Origin: an uncultured Gammaproteobacteria bacterium
GTDB lineage: Bacteria > Pseudomonadota > Gammaproteobacteria > Rariloculales > Rariloculaceae
Length of the DNA: 14,074 nucleotides
Assembly (NCBI GenBank): GCA_946887385.1
Contig: CAMPKU010000108.1
Coordinates: forward strand, 1-14,074
Direction of reading: 5' to 3'
The translations under genes and the position numbers were made by a program. Positions 1-6,465 of this stretch are shown here, in pieces. Within the stretch, counting starts at the first letter, position 1, and each line of letters opens with the position of its first letter. The notes beneath the pieces were generated by a model. The model did no database searches and had not been told where the DNA came from. It saw only the letters and a list, made by a program, of their open reading frames with translations.

Positions 1-61
1 GCACAGCGCGGGTTCGCCTAGAGTTTCGCGCATGCACGAACCTCGCATCTCGCCGTCGTTT

Positions 62-100
62 ACCGGCCCCGGCCGCCTCTCAGGCGTCGGGGCTTTCGGT
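62..100 (+). terminator. Hairpin upstream of the PheS-like gene (terminator or leader structure)
   Basis: GCCCCG (66-71) pairs with CGGGGC (88-93) and an inner CGCCT (74-78) pairs with AGGCG (82-86) around a CTC loop. ACCG (62-65) can add to the base by pairing with CGGT (97-100). Only three T follow the main stem, so it is a weak intrinsic terminator for a gene left of the window, or a leader structure of the next gene. The rest of 1-213 holds no gene that I can support. Confidence 0.35.
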
Positions 101-213
101 CGTGCGTTGATCCTCCGCTAGAGTTTCCTTCACCGCCGCCGTTGCGTTCCCGACCGCCCGAGCCGGTCCGGGGTGTTTGCGTCCTTCAAACGCCAACCGC
201 AACGAGGTGTCTC

Positions 214-1332
214 ATGTCCGCTCAACTCATCGATTCTCGGTCCTATCGCCGCGCGCTCGCCGTGCGCGATCTCACCGACGCGGCGCTCGGCCCGCACGCC
301 CTGCAACTTCTGGTGCACGACGCCGTCGGGGCGCTCTGCGCTCGCTGGGAGTGTCCCGCGATCGTCTATCGGGCGCCGCCGGTCGTGCCGATTGCCGACA
401 ACTACGACGCACTGGGCTATCCGCCCGACGGCGCAGCGCGCGACGCGCGCCACACGCGTTACGTCACGCCCGGTCGGCTGTTGCGAACCCAGACGTCGGC
501 AATGCTGCCCGGTGCGCTCGCAATGCTCGCGCCCGCGGATTACGACGACGTGTTGCTCGTGTGCCCCGGCCTCACGTATCGCCGCGACACCATTGATCGC
601 CTGCACGTGGCCGAGCCGCATCAGCTCGACTTGTGGCGCATCGGTAAGCGCAGTGTCGACCGCCGGACGCTCGAGGACATGGTGCGCACAGTCGCGCATG
701 CGATGCTGCCGGGCGCACAGCTGCGGCTCGATCCCGCGTCGCATCCGTACACGGTGAACGGGCTCGAGGTGCACGCGCGCGTCGGCCGGGACTGGATCGA
801 GATCCTGGAGTGCGGGCTCGCCGATCCGCGTTTGCTCGAGGCTTCAGGTCTGGCGGCCGCGACGCATCGGGGCCTCGCCATGGGCGTCGGGCTCGACCGC
901 ATGTTGATGTTGCGCAAGGGCATCGACGACATCCGCGTGCTGCGCTCGGCCGATCCGCGGATCGCACGGCAGATGCTCGACCTCGAGCCTTATCGCCCGG
1001 TTTCCGATCAACCGGCCATTCGAAGGGACCTGTCGATCGCCGTCGACGAAAGCGCGACCGCCGCGCAGCTTTGCGATCGCGTTCGCGAGGTCGTGGGGCC
1101 GCGCAGCTCGAGCATCGAGGCAATCGAAGTGTTGTCGGCCACCTCGTACGGCGAGCTCGGTGCAGCGGCGCGCGAGCGGCTCGGCATTGCGCCGCGCCAA
1201 AAGAACGTGCTGCTGCGCATCGTGATCCGCGATCTCGAGCGCACGCTCGAATCGGCCGAGGCGAACCGGCTGCGCGATGAGATCTACGCCGCGCTGCACG
1301 AGGGCGGCGTTCACTCGTGGGCTGCGCGCTAG
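214..1332 (+). CDS. Single-chain phenylalanyl-tRNA synthetase-like protein (PheS core + FDX-ACB domain)
   Basis: A 372-aa class II aminoacyl-tRNA synthetase-like protein. The catalytic core resembles PheS: a motif-2-like stretch at 121-141 (TYRRDTIDRLH, then PHQLDLW), a WIEILECGLADP strand at 194-205, and motif 3 at 220-245 (GLAMGVGLDRMLMLRKGIDDIR). Residues ~263-372 match the ferredoxin-fold anticodon-binding (FDX-ACB) domain that normally ends PheT. Core and FDX-ACB on one chain is the plan of mitochondrial PheRS, but this protein is shorter and no PheT lies nearby. The usual PheS HTSP motif reads QTSA (93-96), so amino-acid or tRNA handling may differ. The ATG at 214 was chosen because CGAGG sits 6-7 nt upstream; an in-frame TTG at 142 would add 24 unconvincing residues. 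Family assignment is strong; true PheRS activity is uncertain, and it may charge another substrate or not tRNA at all. Confidence 0.85.
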   Translation: MSAQLIDSRSYRRALAVRDLTDAALGPHALQLLVHDAVGALCARWECPAIVYRAPPVVPIADNYDALGYPPDGAARDARHTRYVTPGRLLRTQTSAMLPGALAMLAPADYDDVLLVCPGLTYRRDTIDRLHVAEPHQLDLWRIGKRSVDRRTLEDMVRTVAHAMLPGAQLRLDPASHPYTVNGLEVHARVGRDWIEILECGLADPRLLEASGLAAATHRGLAMGVGLDRMLMLRKGIDDIRVLRSADPRIARQMLDLEPYRPVSDQPAIRRDLSIAVDESATAAQLCDRVREVVGPRSSSIEAIEVLSATSYGELGAAARERLGIAPRQKNVLLRIVIRDLERTLESAEANRLRDEIYAALHEGGVHSWAAR

Positions 1333-1353
1333 GCCGTCGCTGATAGCCTCCGC

Positions 1354-1373
1354 GCGGGATTCTCGCCGTTTTT
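1354..1373 (+). terminator. Weak rho-independent terminator after the PheS-like gene
   Basis: A short stem GCGGG (1354-1358) / CTCGC (1362-1366), with one G-U pair and an ATT loop, is followed two bases later by TTTTT (1369-1373). It begins 21 nt after the stop codon. The short stem makes it a modest terminator. Confidence 0.4.
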
Positions 1374-1405
1374 CAGGGCCATGCAGGTACGCCCTCGCAG
1401 GGTGA

Positions 1406-1414
1406 TGTTATCGT
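1406..1414 (+). promoter_or_regulatory. Candidate extended -10 promoter for the RIO1 kinase gene
   Basis: TGTTATCGT matches the extended -10 pattern TG-N-TATnnT, 27 nt before the kinase ATG. No convincing -35 is present at the normal distance. Confidence 0.22.
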
Positions 1415-1441
1415 GCACGCCCGCGCAGCTTCCTGGACGCT

Positions 1442-2302
1442 ATGAAAACACCCGCTGGGCTACAGCCACTGATCGACGACGGCATCGTCGATGAAGTCAT
1501 CCTTGCGCTGAAGAGCGGCAAGGAGGCCTCCGTCTACGTCGTGCGCTGCGGCACAGAGATCCGTTGCGCGAAAGTTTACAAAGACATGGGGCAGCGCAGC
1601 TTTCAACAACGCGCGCAATACCAGGAAGGGCGCAAAGTGCGCGGCAGCCGGCAAGCGCGAGCGATGTCCCGCAGCACGCGCTATGGCCGCAAGGAGCAAG
1701 AGAGCGTCTGGAAGAACGCCGAAGTGTCTGCGCTCTATCAACTCACCGCTGCCGGCGTTCGAGTTCCCAAGCCCTATGGCTATTTCAACGATGTGCTGGT
1801 CATGGAGCTGGTGACTGATGCGCAGGGCCAGTCTGCACCTCGCTTAGGCGAAGTAGAGCTCACTCCCGAGCGAGCACGGGAATTTCACGGCTTTATCATT
1901 CAGCAAGTCGTTCGCATGTTGTGCGCTGGACTGATCCACGGCGATCTGTCCGAATACAACATACTCATCGATGCAGCCGGGCCGGTGATTATCGATCTGC
2001 CGCAAGCGGTGAACGCCGCTGGTAACAACAATGCCTTCGCGATGCTGCGGCGCGACGTCGCCAACATTCGCGACACCCTAGGTCGTTTCGCTCCGGAGCT
2101 GCTGAGCAGCCAATTCGGTCCGGAAATGTGGGCGCTGTTTTCACAAGGCAAACTGCGGCCCGACAGCGAGCTCAGCGGCGAGTTCGTACGGGATGAGGCG
2201 TCGGCTGATATCGATGTCGTGATGCTGGCCATCGACGATGCCCGCGAAGAGGCATTGCGTCGTCAACTGAGGCAGGAAGCGCAGGCAGCAGACGGGAATT
2301 AG
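1442..2302 (+). CDS. RIO1-type atypical serine protein kinase
   Basis: A 286-aa protein with the RIO kinase plan. The RIO-specific nucleotide loop is KSGKEASVYV (24-33; family STGKEA), the ATP-anchoring lysine is K44 in CAKVYK, the catalytic loop is LIHGDLSEYNIL (164-175; D168, N173), and the metal-binding aspartate is D185 in IIDLPQAV. The long flexible-loop region (about 60-90) is rich in Arg/Lys, as in RIO1. RIO1 acts in 40S ribosome maturation in eukaryotes and archaea; bacterial members have no generally agreed substrate. It is a cytosolic protein, of usual length for bacterial members. The start is the first ATG; its ribosome-binding site is weak (GGAC). It ends 2 nt before the first possible start of the desaturase, so the two may be co-transcribed. 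Confidence 0.92.
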   Translation: MKTPAGLQPLIDDGIVDEVILALKSGKEASVYVVRCGTEIRCAKVYKDMGQRSFQQRAQYQEGRKVRGSRQARAMSRSTRYGRKEQESVWKNAEVSALYQLTAAGVRVPKPYGYFNDVLVMELVTDAQGQSAPRLGEVELTPERAREFHGFIIQQVVRMLCAGLIHGDLSEYNILIDAAGPVIIDLPQAVNAAGNNNAFAMLRRDVANIRDTLGRFAPELLSSQFGPEMWALFSQGKLRPDSELSGEFVRDEASADIDVVMLAIDDAREEALRRQLRQEAQAADGN

Positions 2303-2304
2303 CC

Positions 2305-3555
2305 TTGGGGAGTCGAGCCCGTCACGATCCAGCCGTTCGGGACCGTGTACACTGCCGCGCTGGTGCTGACTCGCACAACCCATGGACGCGAAGGCCACTC
2401 CTGAACACCTCTACTCCTCGCGAGACCCTCGAGTCCGGTTCCGTCAGCCTGGTCAATCGCCGCCTTAGATTTGGCGGCGACAACGCGTTTCACGTCGAGC
2501 TCAAGCGCCGAGTCAAAGAGCATCTGCGGGCCACCGGCCGAGCGGAGCGCAGCTGTCCGCAGATGTACCTCAAGACCGCGGTCATTTTCGCGAGCTTCGC
2601 GAGCCTGTACGGCTTGCTCGTGTTCGTCGCAACGCAGTGGTGGCAGGCGCTGCCTCTGGCGATTGCATTAGGGCTAACGGTTGTCGCTGTCGGCTTCAAC
2701 GTGATGCACGACGCGAGCCATGAAGCGTACTCCGAGCGCCGCTTCGTGAATCGCCTGATGGCGAAAAGCCTCGATCTCGTTGGCGGCAGCTCGTATTTCT
2801 GGCACTGGAAGCACAACGTGTTCCATCACACGTTCGTCAACGTGGCGGGCTACGACACCGATATCAATCTCGCGGGGCTCGGCCGGTTGACGCCGCATCA
2901 TCCGCGCGCGTGGGTCCACCGCTGGCAGCATCTGTATGTGTGGTTCCTGTATGGCGTGATGGCCATCAAGTGGCAGCTCTACGACGATTTTCGGCTCGCC
3001 CTCACGTCGCGCATGGGCGCGCACCGCTGTCCGCCCCCGCGCGGCGCGCAGTTGCTCGTCTTCATCGCGGGCAAGCTGGTATTCCTGTCGCTCGCGTTTG
3101 CGATACCGCTCGCTTTGCACTCCGCTTGGGCTGTCGCCGCGGCTTACGTCGTGATGGCGTCGACGACGGGCATCGTGCTGGCCGTGGTGTTTCAGCTGGC
3201 CCATTGTGTCGAGCAAGCGCATTTTCCTCTGGCCAGCGACACGGGCCGCCTAGACACCCCGTGGGCGGTACACCAGGCCGAAACGAGCGTGGACTTCGCC
3301 CGCCACAGCCGCGCCGCGTGTTGGTTACTGGGCGGGCTGAACTTTCAGATCGAGCACCACCTGTTCTCGCGCATCTGTCACGTCAACTATCCGGCGATCG
3401 CCCCGTTGGTCGAGCAAACGTGCCAAGAGTTCGGCGTGGCGTACCACTACAACCCAACTTTTGCCGCCGCGTTTCGGTCTCACTATCGCTGGCTGCGGGC
3501 CTTGGGCCGTGCAGACGATTCTGCCCCGAGCCCGCCGATCCCCGCCTTAGGCTGA
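2305..3555 (+). CDS. Membrane fatty acid desaturase (acyl-CoA/acyl-lipid, delta-6-like family)
   Basis: A di-iron integral membrane desaturase that inserts a double bond into an acyl chain. The three histidine boxes are HDASH (135-139), HNVFHH (170-175) and QIEHH (348-352); the Q before the third box is typical of the front-end/linoleoyl-CoA-type family. Hydrophobic segments lie near 91-130, 210-222 and 250-298. The conserved part starts at about residue 53 (RLRFGGDN). The start is uncertain. TTG 2305 is the only ATG/GTG/TTG in frame before Met87, and residues 1-45 look like translated noncoding DNA. A CTG at 2401 has AAGG 6 nt upstream, and a -10-like TACACT lies at 2348-2353. The real protein may thus be about 384 aa. 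Regioselectivity cannot be read from sequence. Confidence 0.93.
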   Translation: MGSRARHDPAVRDRVHCRAGADSHNPWTRRPLLNTSTPRETLESGSVSLVNRRLRFGGDNAFHVELKRRVKEHLRATGRAERSCPQMYLKTAVIFASFASLYGLLVFVATQWWQALPLAIALGLTVVAVGFNVMHDASHEAYSERRFVNRLMAKSLDLVGGSSYFWHWKHNVFHHTFVNVAGYDTDINLAGLGRLTPHHPRAWVHRWQHLYVWFLYGVMAIKWQLYDDFRLALTSRMGAHRCPPPRGAQLLVFIAGKLVFLSLAFAIPLALHSAWAVAAAYVVMASTTGIVLAVVFQLAHCVEQAHFPLASDTGRLDTPWAVHQAETSVDFARHSRAACWLLGGLNFQIEHHLFSRICHVNYPAIAPLVEQTCQEFGVAYHYNPTFAAAFRSHYRWLRALGRADDSAPSPPIPALG

Positions 3556-3574
3556 GGCAGGCTCCCGTCTCGCA

Positions 3575-3603
3575 CAGACTCGGGCCGCGCGTTGTCGTAC
3601 TAT
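3575..3603 (+). promoter_or_regulatory. Candidate sigma-70 promoter for the PepSY-TM gene
   Basis: CAGACT (3575-3580; 3 of 6 to TTGACA), 17 bases, then TACTAT (3598-3603; 4 of 6 to TATAAT). The predicted start near 3610 leaves a leader of about 40 nt before TTG 3650. Confidence 0.35.
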
Positions 3604-3649
3604 TTCGCACGCTTCTTCGGCATCACGCCGTCGCAACCGGGGTGGCGAC

Positions 3650-4654
3650 TTGCAAAACTCGAAAAACGATACGACGCCCAGCAACGCGGCGATGACCAAA
3701 CCATCCGGTTGGCAAAGGTGGCTTCGCCAGCCGCAACTGCTGGGCTGGCGCCGCTTCGCCGTGCAACTGCACCTCTGGGTGGGGCTAGCGCTCGGGCTCT
3801 ATATCGTCGTGCTCAGCGTCACCGGCAGCTTGAGCGTGTTGCGTCCCGACGTGCACCGCTGGTTCGTGCCGCGCACCGTCGCGGTGGAAGGCACCAAGCT
3901 CACGGGCGATGCCCTCCAGGAAGCCGTTCAGCGTACCTATCCGCTTTACGAGGTCACGAATGTCTTCGAGCGGCGGCGGCCCAACTTGCCGGTGATGGTG
4001 ACGTTGCAGCGCGACGGCGAGACGGTCGAACGGTTGTTCGATCCATATGCGGCCCGCGACCTCGGGCTTACCTACCCGCCGATCACCGAGGCGATCGAGT
4101 GGGTGGTGGATCTGCACGACAACCTATTGGCCGGCACCACCGGCCGCACGGTGAACGGCGTTGGCGCGCTGTTGTTTCTGATGCTGGCGATCACAGGTGC
4201 GATCGTGTGGTGGCCCGGCGTCAACCGCGTGGGGCACTCCTTGTTACCGGGCAAACCGGCGAAGTCAGCCCGCTTTGCGCGGCGGCTACACAACGCGCTC
4301 GGGATCTGGGTGCTGGCTCTAATACTCATTTGGGCGGTCACCGCGGTGTACTTCTCGTTTCCCGATCCGTTCGAGTGGACGATCGACTATTTCGACAAGG
4401 ATCTTACCGACGACCAGCGCCCCGGCGACTGGCTCGTGCGGGCGCTCGTGAACGTACATTTCGGGCGCTCATGGGGCATGACCGTCAAATGGGTGTGGGT
4501 AGTGCTTGGGCTGGTGCCGGCCGCGCTGTTCATCACCGGCGGCATTACATGGTGGGCTCGCGTCGTTCGGCGCAGACAAGCGAGCGCGGCGATCGCGGAC
4601 CGAGTCGGCGAGGCGCCGCTCGGTGCGGTGGTGAACGACGGGGTTCCAAACTGA
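3650..4654 (+). CDS. PepSY-associated TM helix protein (PiuB-like, putative heme/ferric reductase membrane protein)
   Basis: A 334-aa inner-membrane protein with the PepSY_TM plan. TM1 is at ~38-62, a periplasmic PepSY-like region at ~65-150, TM2 at ~168-188, TM3 at ~214-236 and TM4 at ~280-302. Histidines typical of the family flank the helices: H41 (QLHLW), H156 (DLHDNLL), H214 (RRLHNALG) and H270 (NVHFG). Some family members are heme-containing reductases or partners of siderophore-iron uptake; that role here is inference, since no TonB receptor is adjacent. The start is TTG 3650, with GGGGT 6 nt upstream; the alternative is ATG 3692 (residue 15), with a poor ribosome-binding site. It converges on the DUF2382 gene across the 4672-4697 hairpin. 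Confidence 0.88.
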   Translation: MQNSKNDTTPSNAAMTKPSGWQRWLRQPQLLGWRRFAVQLHLWVGLALGLYIVVLSVTGSLSVLRPDVHRWFVPRTVAVEGTKLTGDALQEAVQRTYPLYEVTNVFERRRPNLPVMVTLQRDGETVERLFDPYAARDLGLTYPPITEAIEWVVDLHDNLLAGTTGRTVNGVGALLFLMLAITGAIVWWPGVNRVGHSLLPGKPAKSARFARRLHNALGIWVLALILIWAVTAVYFSFPDPFEWTIDYFDKDLTDDQRPGDWLVRALVNVHFGRSWGMTVKWVWVVLGLVPAALFITGGITWWARVVRRRQASAAIADRVGEAPLGAVVNDGVPN

Positions 4655-4671
4655 CGTTCGTGCGCGCAAGA

Positions 4672-4697
4672 GGGGACAGATCGATAGATCTGTCCCC
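4672..4697. repeat. Perfect GGGGACAGATC palindrome between convergent genes (REP-like or bidirectional terminator)
   Basis: GGGGACAGATC (4672-4682) and GATCTGTCCCC (4687-4697) form an 11-bp perfect stem with a GATA loop. There is no T run on either strand. The GGGGACAGAT core recalls short dispersed repeats of some proteobacterial genomes that are linked to REP-associated tyrosine transposases (recalled, not checked). It sits in the 65-bp gap between the convergent PepSY-TM and DUF2382 genes, the usual place for such elements. It could equally end transcription from both sides. Confidence 0.6.
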
Positions 4698-4719
4698 CGG
4701 ACGTTCTGCCCTCTCGCGG

Positions 4720-5646
4720 TTAGCGAGGACTCGGGCGATCGCGGCCGCGTTTGTCGACCTTGATGTCTTCCTTCCGCAGCGTCGTGTCGATTCGTTCGTC
4801 CTCTTGCGTCGCGCGCTTGCCGACGGTGACTTCCTCACGCACGACCGGCCTCTTCTCGACCTCGACCTGTTCTTCGCTTAGCGGTACGCGCACCCGCTCG
4901 TTGGAGCCAACAGGCCCGCTGGCCGCGTGGCGGCCCACAGCGTGGCGCTCGACCACGAGCTCTTCCTTTTTCACGGGCACATCGACGGAACGGCGCTCCG
5001 TGTGGACTTCCTTGCGCACCTCCGCCTCGCCCGTTTGCACGGGTCGCGTGCGCACCCGCAGCTCCTCTTCGCGAGCTTCGATCGTCCGCCGATCTTGCGC
5101 GGGCCCATCGCCGGCGCGCATCCCGGCGCCCGCCGTGGTGCGCTGCGGTGCAGTGCGCATGTCGTAGCCGCCGTTTTGGGCGAGGATCGATTGCGCCTCT
5201 TGGAGTCGGCCGCGCGCGTCGACCGTCACAAGGATTCGGCCTGCGCGGAATTCCTGGTCGTAATAGTTCGCCTCGTCCTCGGGGATCCCGAGACCGATGA
5301 GCGTACCGGCTAGCCCTGCCGTCGCAGCGCCGGCTGCCGCGCTCGAGAGAATGGCCGCAAGCGTGCCTCCGGCAATCGCCGGACCGATGGCCGGCAAAAC
5401 ACCGGCCAATATGCCGAGGCCCCATAACGTGCCCACGCCGGCGCCGGTCGCGACGCCGGCGATGGCGCCTTCCTTCGCGTGCGTCTCTTTATGGCCGTCG
5501 GCCGCGTCTCGGCCGGCGCCGTCGGAGTCGCGCGCCGTCACGCCGATCTCTTTGTCGGTAAAGCCGGCACGCTTGAGCTGGTCGATGGCGCGTTGCGCCC
5601 GAGTGCGATCGTCGAAAATAGCAATAGCTGTGGTTCTGTCTGCCAT
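4720..5646 (-). CDS. YsnF/AvaK-type stress protein with general stress protein 17M-like N-domain and C-terminal DUF2382
   Basis: A 308-aa protein in three parts. Residues 1-50 begin ADRTTAIAIFDDRTRAQRAIDQL, the GSP17M-like fold seen in Bacillus YflT/YsnF relatives. Residues ~58-122 are a Gly/Ala-rich hydrophobic segment (GAIAGVATGAGVG, then AIAGGTLAAILSSAAAGAA) that may insert in a membrane. Residues ~187-298 are DUF2382, with alternating charged strands of the type EEELRVRTRPV and KKEELVVERHAV. The family is tied to general stress in many bacteria, without a known reaction. The ATG at 5646 has GGAG 8 nt upstream. A near-consensus sigma-54 promoter lies just ahead (5695-5710), leaving a leader of about 38 nt, so expression is probably RpoN-dependent. 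It is the last gene of the four-gene minus block but has its own promoter. Confidence 0.92.
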   Translation of the reverse strand: MADRTTAIAIFDDRTRAQRAIDQLKRAGFTDKEIGVTARDSDGAGRDAADGHKETHAKEGAIAGVATGAGVGTLWGLGILAGVLPAIGPAIAGGTLAAILSSAAAGAATAGLAGTLIGLGIPEDEANYYDQEFRAGRILVTVDARGRLQEAQSILAQNGGYDMRTAPQRTTAGAGMRAGDGPAQDRRTIEAREEELRVRTRPVQTGEAEVRKEVHTERRSVDVPVKKEELVVERHAVGRHAASGPVGSNERVRVPLSEEQVEVEKRPVVREEVTVGKRATQEDERIDTTLRKEDIKVDKRGRDRPSPR

Positions 5647-5694
5647 GGTGGATCTCCGTCCTTGGAATGTGGGTTGTCGAGGAGTTCGTCGCTT

Positions 5695-5710
5695 TGCAAA
5701 GCATGTGCCA
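5695..5710 (-). promoter_or_regulatory. Sigma-54 (-24/-12) promoter of the DUF2382 stress gene
   Basis: The minus strand reads TGGCACATGCTTTGCA. Against the sigma-54 consensus TGGCACG-N4-TTGCA only the seventh base differs, and the GG-N10-GC spacing is exact. The predicted transcription start is near 5684, giving a leader of about 38 nt that contains the GGAG ribosome-binding site. Confidence 0.8.
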
Positions 5711-5772
5711 GCTCATTTGCGGGCGAGCGGCATCGTCGTGTTGCGGCAGCCGCGCATAGCACAACTGCACGA

Positions 5773-5790
5773 GAGCCGCCGGCGCGGCTC
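5773..5790. promoter_or_regulatory. Perfect dyad 5' of the DUF2382 promoter (enhancer site or terminator)
   Basis: GAGCCGC (5773-5779) and GCGGCTC (5784-5790) form a 7-bp perfect inverted repeat with a CGGC spacer. It lies 24 nt past the zinc-ribbon stop codon and about 89-106 nt upstream of the predicted sigma-54 start. That distance suits an enhancer-binding-protein site. On the minus strand no T run follows, which weakens the terminator reading; on the plus strand a T-rich stretch (TTTGATATTTT) follows, but no plus gene precedes it. Confidence 0.4.
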
Positions 5791-5813
5791 AAGTTTGATA
5801 TTTTGACAAGCGC

Positions 5814-6056
5814 TCAGTGGCGATTTACGGGCGGGCGACGAAGCGTCGTCGCTACGCGCACTTCTGCGACTTTTTTCCGACAATTTCGACAACGTAAGGC
5901 CCGAGCAAGCTCCGCGAGCGTGCACATGTGCTTCGCGCGCCGATTCAATTCTCGATAGCTCAAGATTGCAGTCCGCTGGCATGCCCGGCACACCGCGACA
6001 AGCTTCTCCCCGGCGCGCTCATAGTCGACCACGAAGGTATTGCGCTCGCGACTCAT
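5814..6056 (-). CDS. Small conserved-looking zinc-ribbon protein, function unknown
   Basis: An 80-aa cytosolic protein with two CxxC knuckles, C23-C26 (VCRACQR) and C56-C59 (LRCRNCRKK), 29 residues apart. Between them is an amphipathic helix and a TLAELARALRC stretch. The spacing fits a zinc ribbon that could bind nucleic acid or protein; I recall similar unnamed proteins in proteobacteria but cannot name the family. The ATG at 6056 was chosen over GTG 6098 because a TATAAA -10 at 6064-6069 places transcription start at or next to that ATG, and no ribosome-binding site is visible. The upstream start would add 14 residues. Confidence 0.7.
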   Translation of the reverse strand: MSRERNTFVVDYERAGEKLVAVCRACQRTAILSYRELNRRAKHMCTLAELARALRCRNCRKKVAEVRVATTLRRPPVNRH

Positions 6057-6063
6057 GCCTGGT

Positions 6064-6093
6064 TTTATATCCAGGTCTTCTGCTGCTAGTCGA
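6064..6093 (-). promoter_or_regulatory. Sigma-70-like promoter of the zinc-ribbon gene (predicted leaderless)
   Basis: On the minus strand TCGACT (6088-6093; 4 of 6), 18 bases, then TATAAA (6064-6069; 5 of 6). The expected start is near 6056-6058, at the ATG itself. The -10 lies in the loop of a small CCTGG/CCAGG hairpin (6058-6062 / 6071-6075). The rest of the 6057-6205 gap shows no gene. Confidence 0.4.
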
Positions 6094-6205
6094 TACACCC
6101 AATCTTGGTGCTCGCGTTCGCGATGCGCTTGGTTTTATCGTGGGCGCGTGCCACCGGCGGGGGGCATTGAAGGCACTCCGCTCGCGCGATCAAACCTCCG
6201 CCACC

Positions 6206-6409
6206 CTAGTTCGGCTTATTCACGTCGCTCGGCTTACCCACGTCGCGACGATCTTCGACGTTGTCGTTCTCCAGATCCTCGTCGTCGTCGTCCTGGAGCT
6301 GCGCCGGATCCTCCTCAGCACCCGGTGACGCAGTGCTGCCCGTGCGGTCGATCAGCGGCTCCATCTTGTCGCCGTGCTTTTTCGTGACTCCAGTTGTGCT
6401 CTTCGGCAT
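6206..6409 (-). CDS. 67-aa acidic, probably disordered protein under a sigma-54 promoter
   Basis: A 67-aa protein with a basic, polar N-terminus (MPKSTTGVTKKHGDK) and a strongly acidic middle (LQDDDDEDLENDNVEDRRD, 38-56). It has no hydrophobic core, signal peptide or cysteine, so it is probably intrinsically disordered. I do not recognise a named family. It is likely real: the ATG has GGGAG 7 nt upstream and a sigma-54 promoter 34-49 nt upstream, with a predicted leader of about 23 nt. Being the first gene after its own RpoN promoter, it is probably made under the same condition as the DUF2382 stress protein. Confidence 0.72.
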   Translation of the reverse strand: MPKSTTGVTKKHGDKMEPLIDRTGSTASPGAEEDPAQLQDDDDEDLENDNVEDRRDVGKPSDVNKPN

Positions 6410-6442
6410 GAGTCCGCTCCCGTTGATGGACCGGCACCTCGA

Positions 6443-6458
6443 TGCAAGACATGTACCA
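6443..6458 (-). promoter_or_regulatory. Sigma-54 promoter of the 67-aa acidic protein gene
   Basis: The minus strand reads TGGTACATGTCTTGCA: GG-N10-GC spacing is exact, the -12 TTGCA is perfect and the -24 differs at one main base (T for C). It is identical at 13 of 16 positions to the DUF2382 promoter, including part of the unconstrained spacer. The predicted start is near 6432. Confidence 0.72.
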
Positions 6459-6465
6459 GCGGAGG

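Noticed and set aside
18..126. CTAGAGTTT repeated at 18-26 and 118-126
   Set aside because: A 9-bp direct repeat with -10-like TAGAGT, but no proper -35 at either copy and too short to call a repeat element.
2382..2468. 28-codon ORF starting at ATG 2382
   Set aside because: Out of frame with the desaturase, no ribosome-binding site and no visible domain; it is noted only as evidence about the start problem.
3559..3574. AGGCTCCCGTCTCGCA, GG-N10-GC before the PepSY-TM gene
   Set aside because: Only the spacing and about 8 of 12 consensus bases match (A for T at -24, TCGCA at -12). A sigma-70-like element fits better.
3592..4881. 429-codon open frame on + over the PepSY-TM gene
   Set aside because: Arg/Ala/Gly-rich shadow frame that runs into the DUF2382 gene; the other + frame encodes the recognisable membrane protein.
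6099..6205. Possible sigma-54 site in the zinc-ribbon upstream gap (TGGCACG on -)
   Set aside because: A good -24 is present, but the base pair at the -12 distance reads CG, not GC, so the spacing fails.
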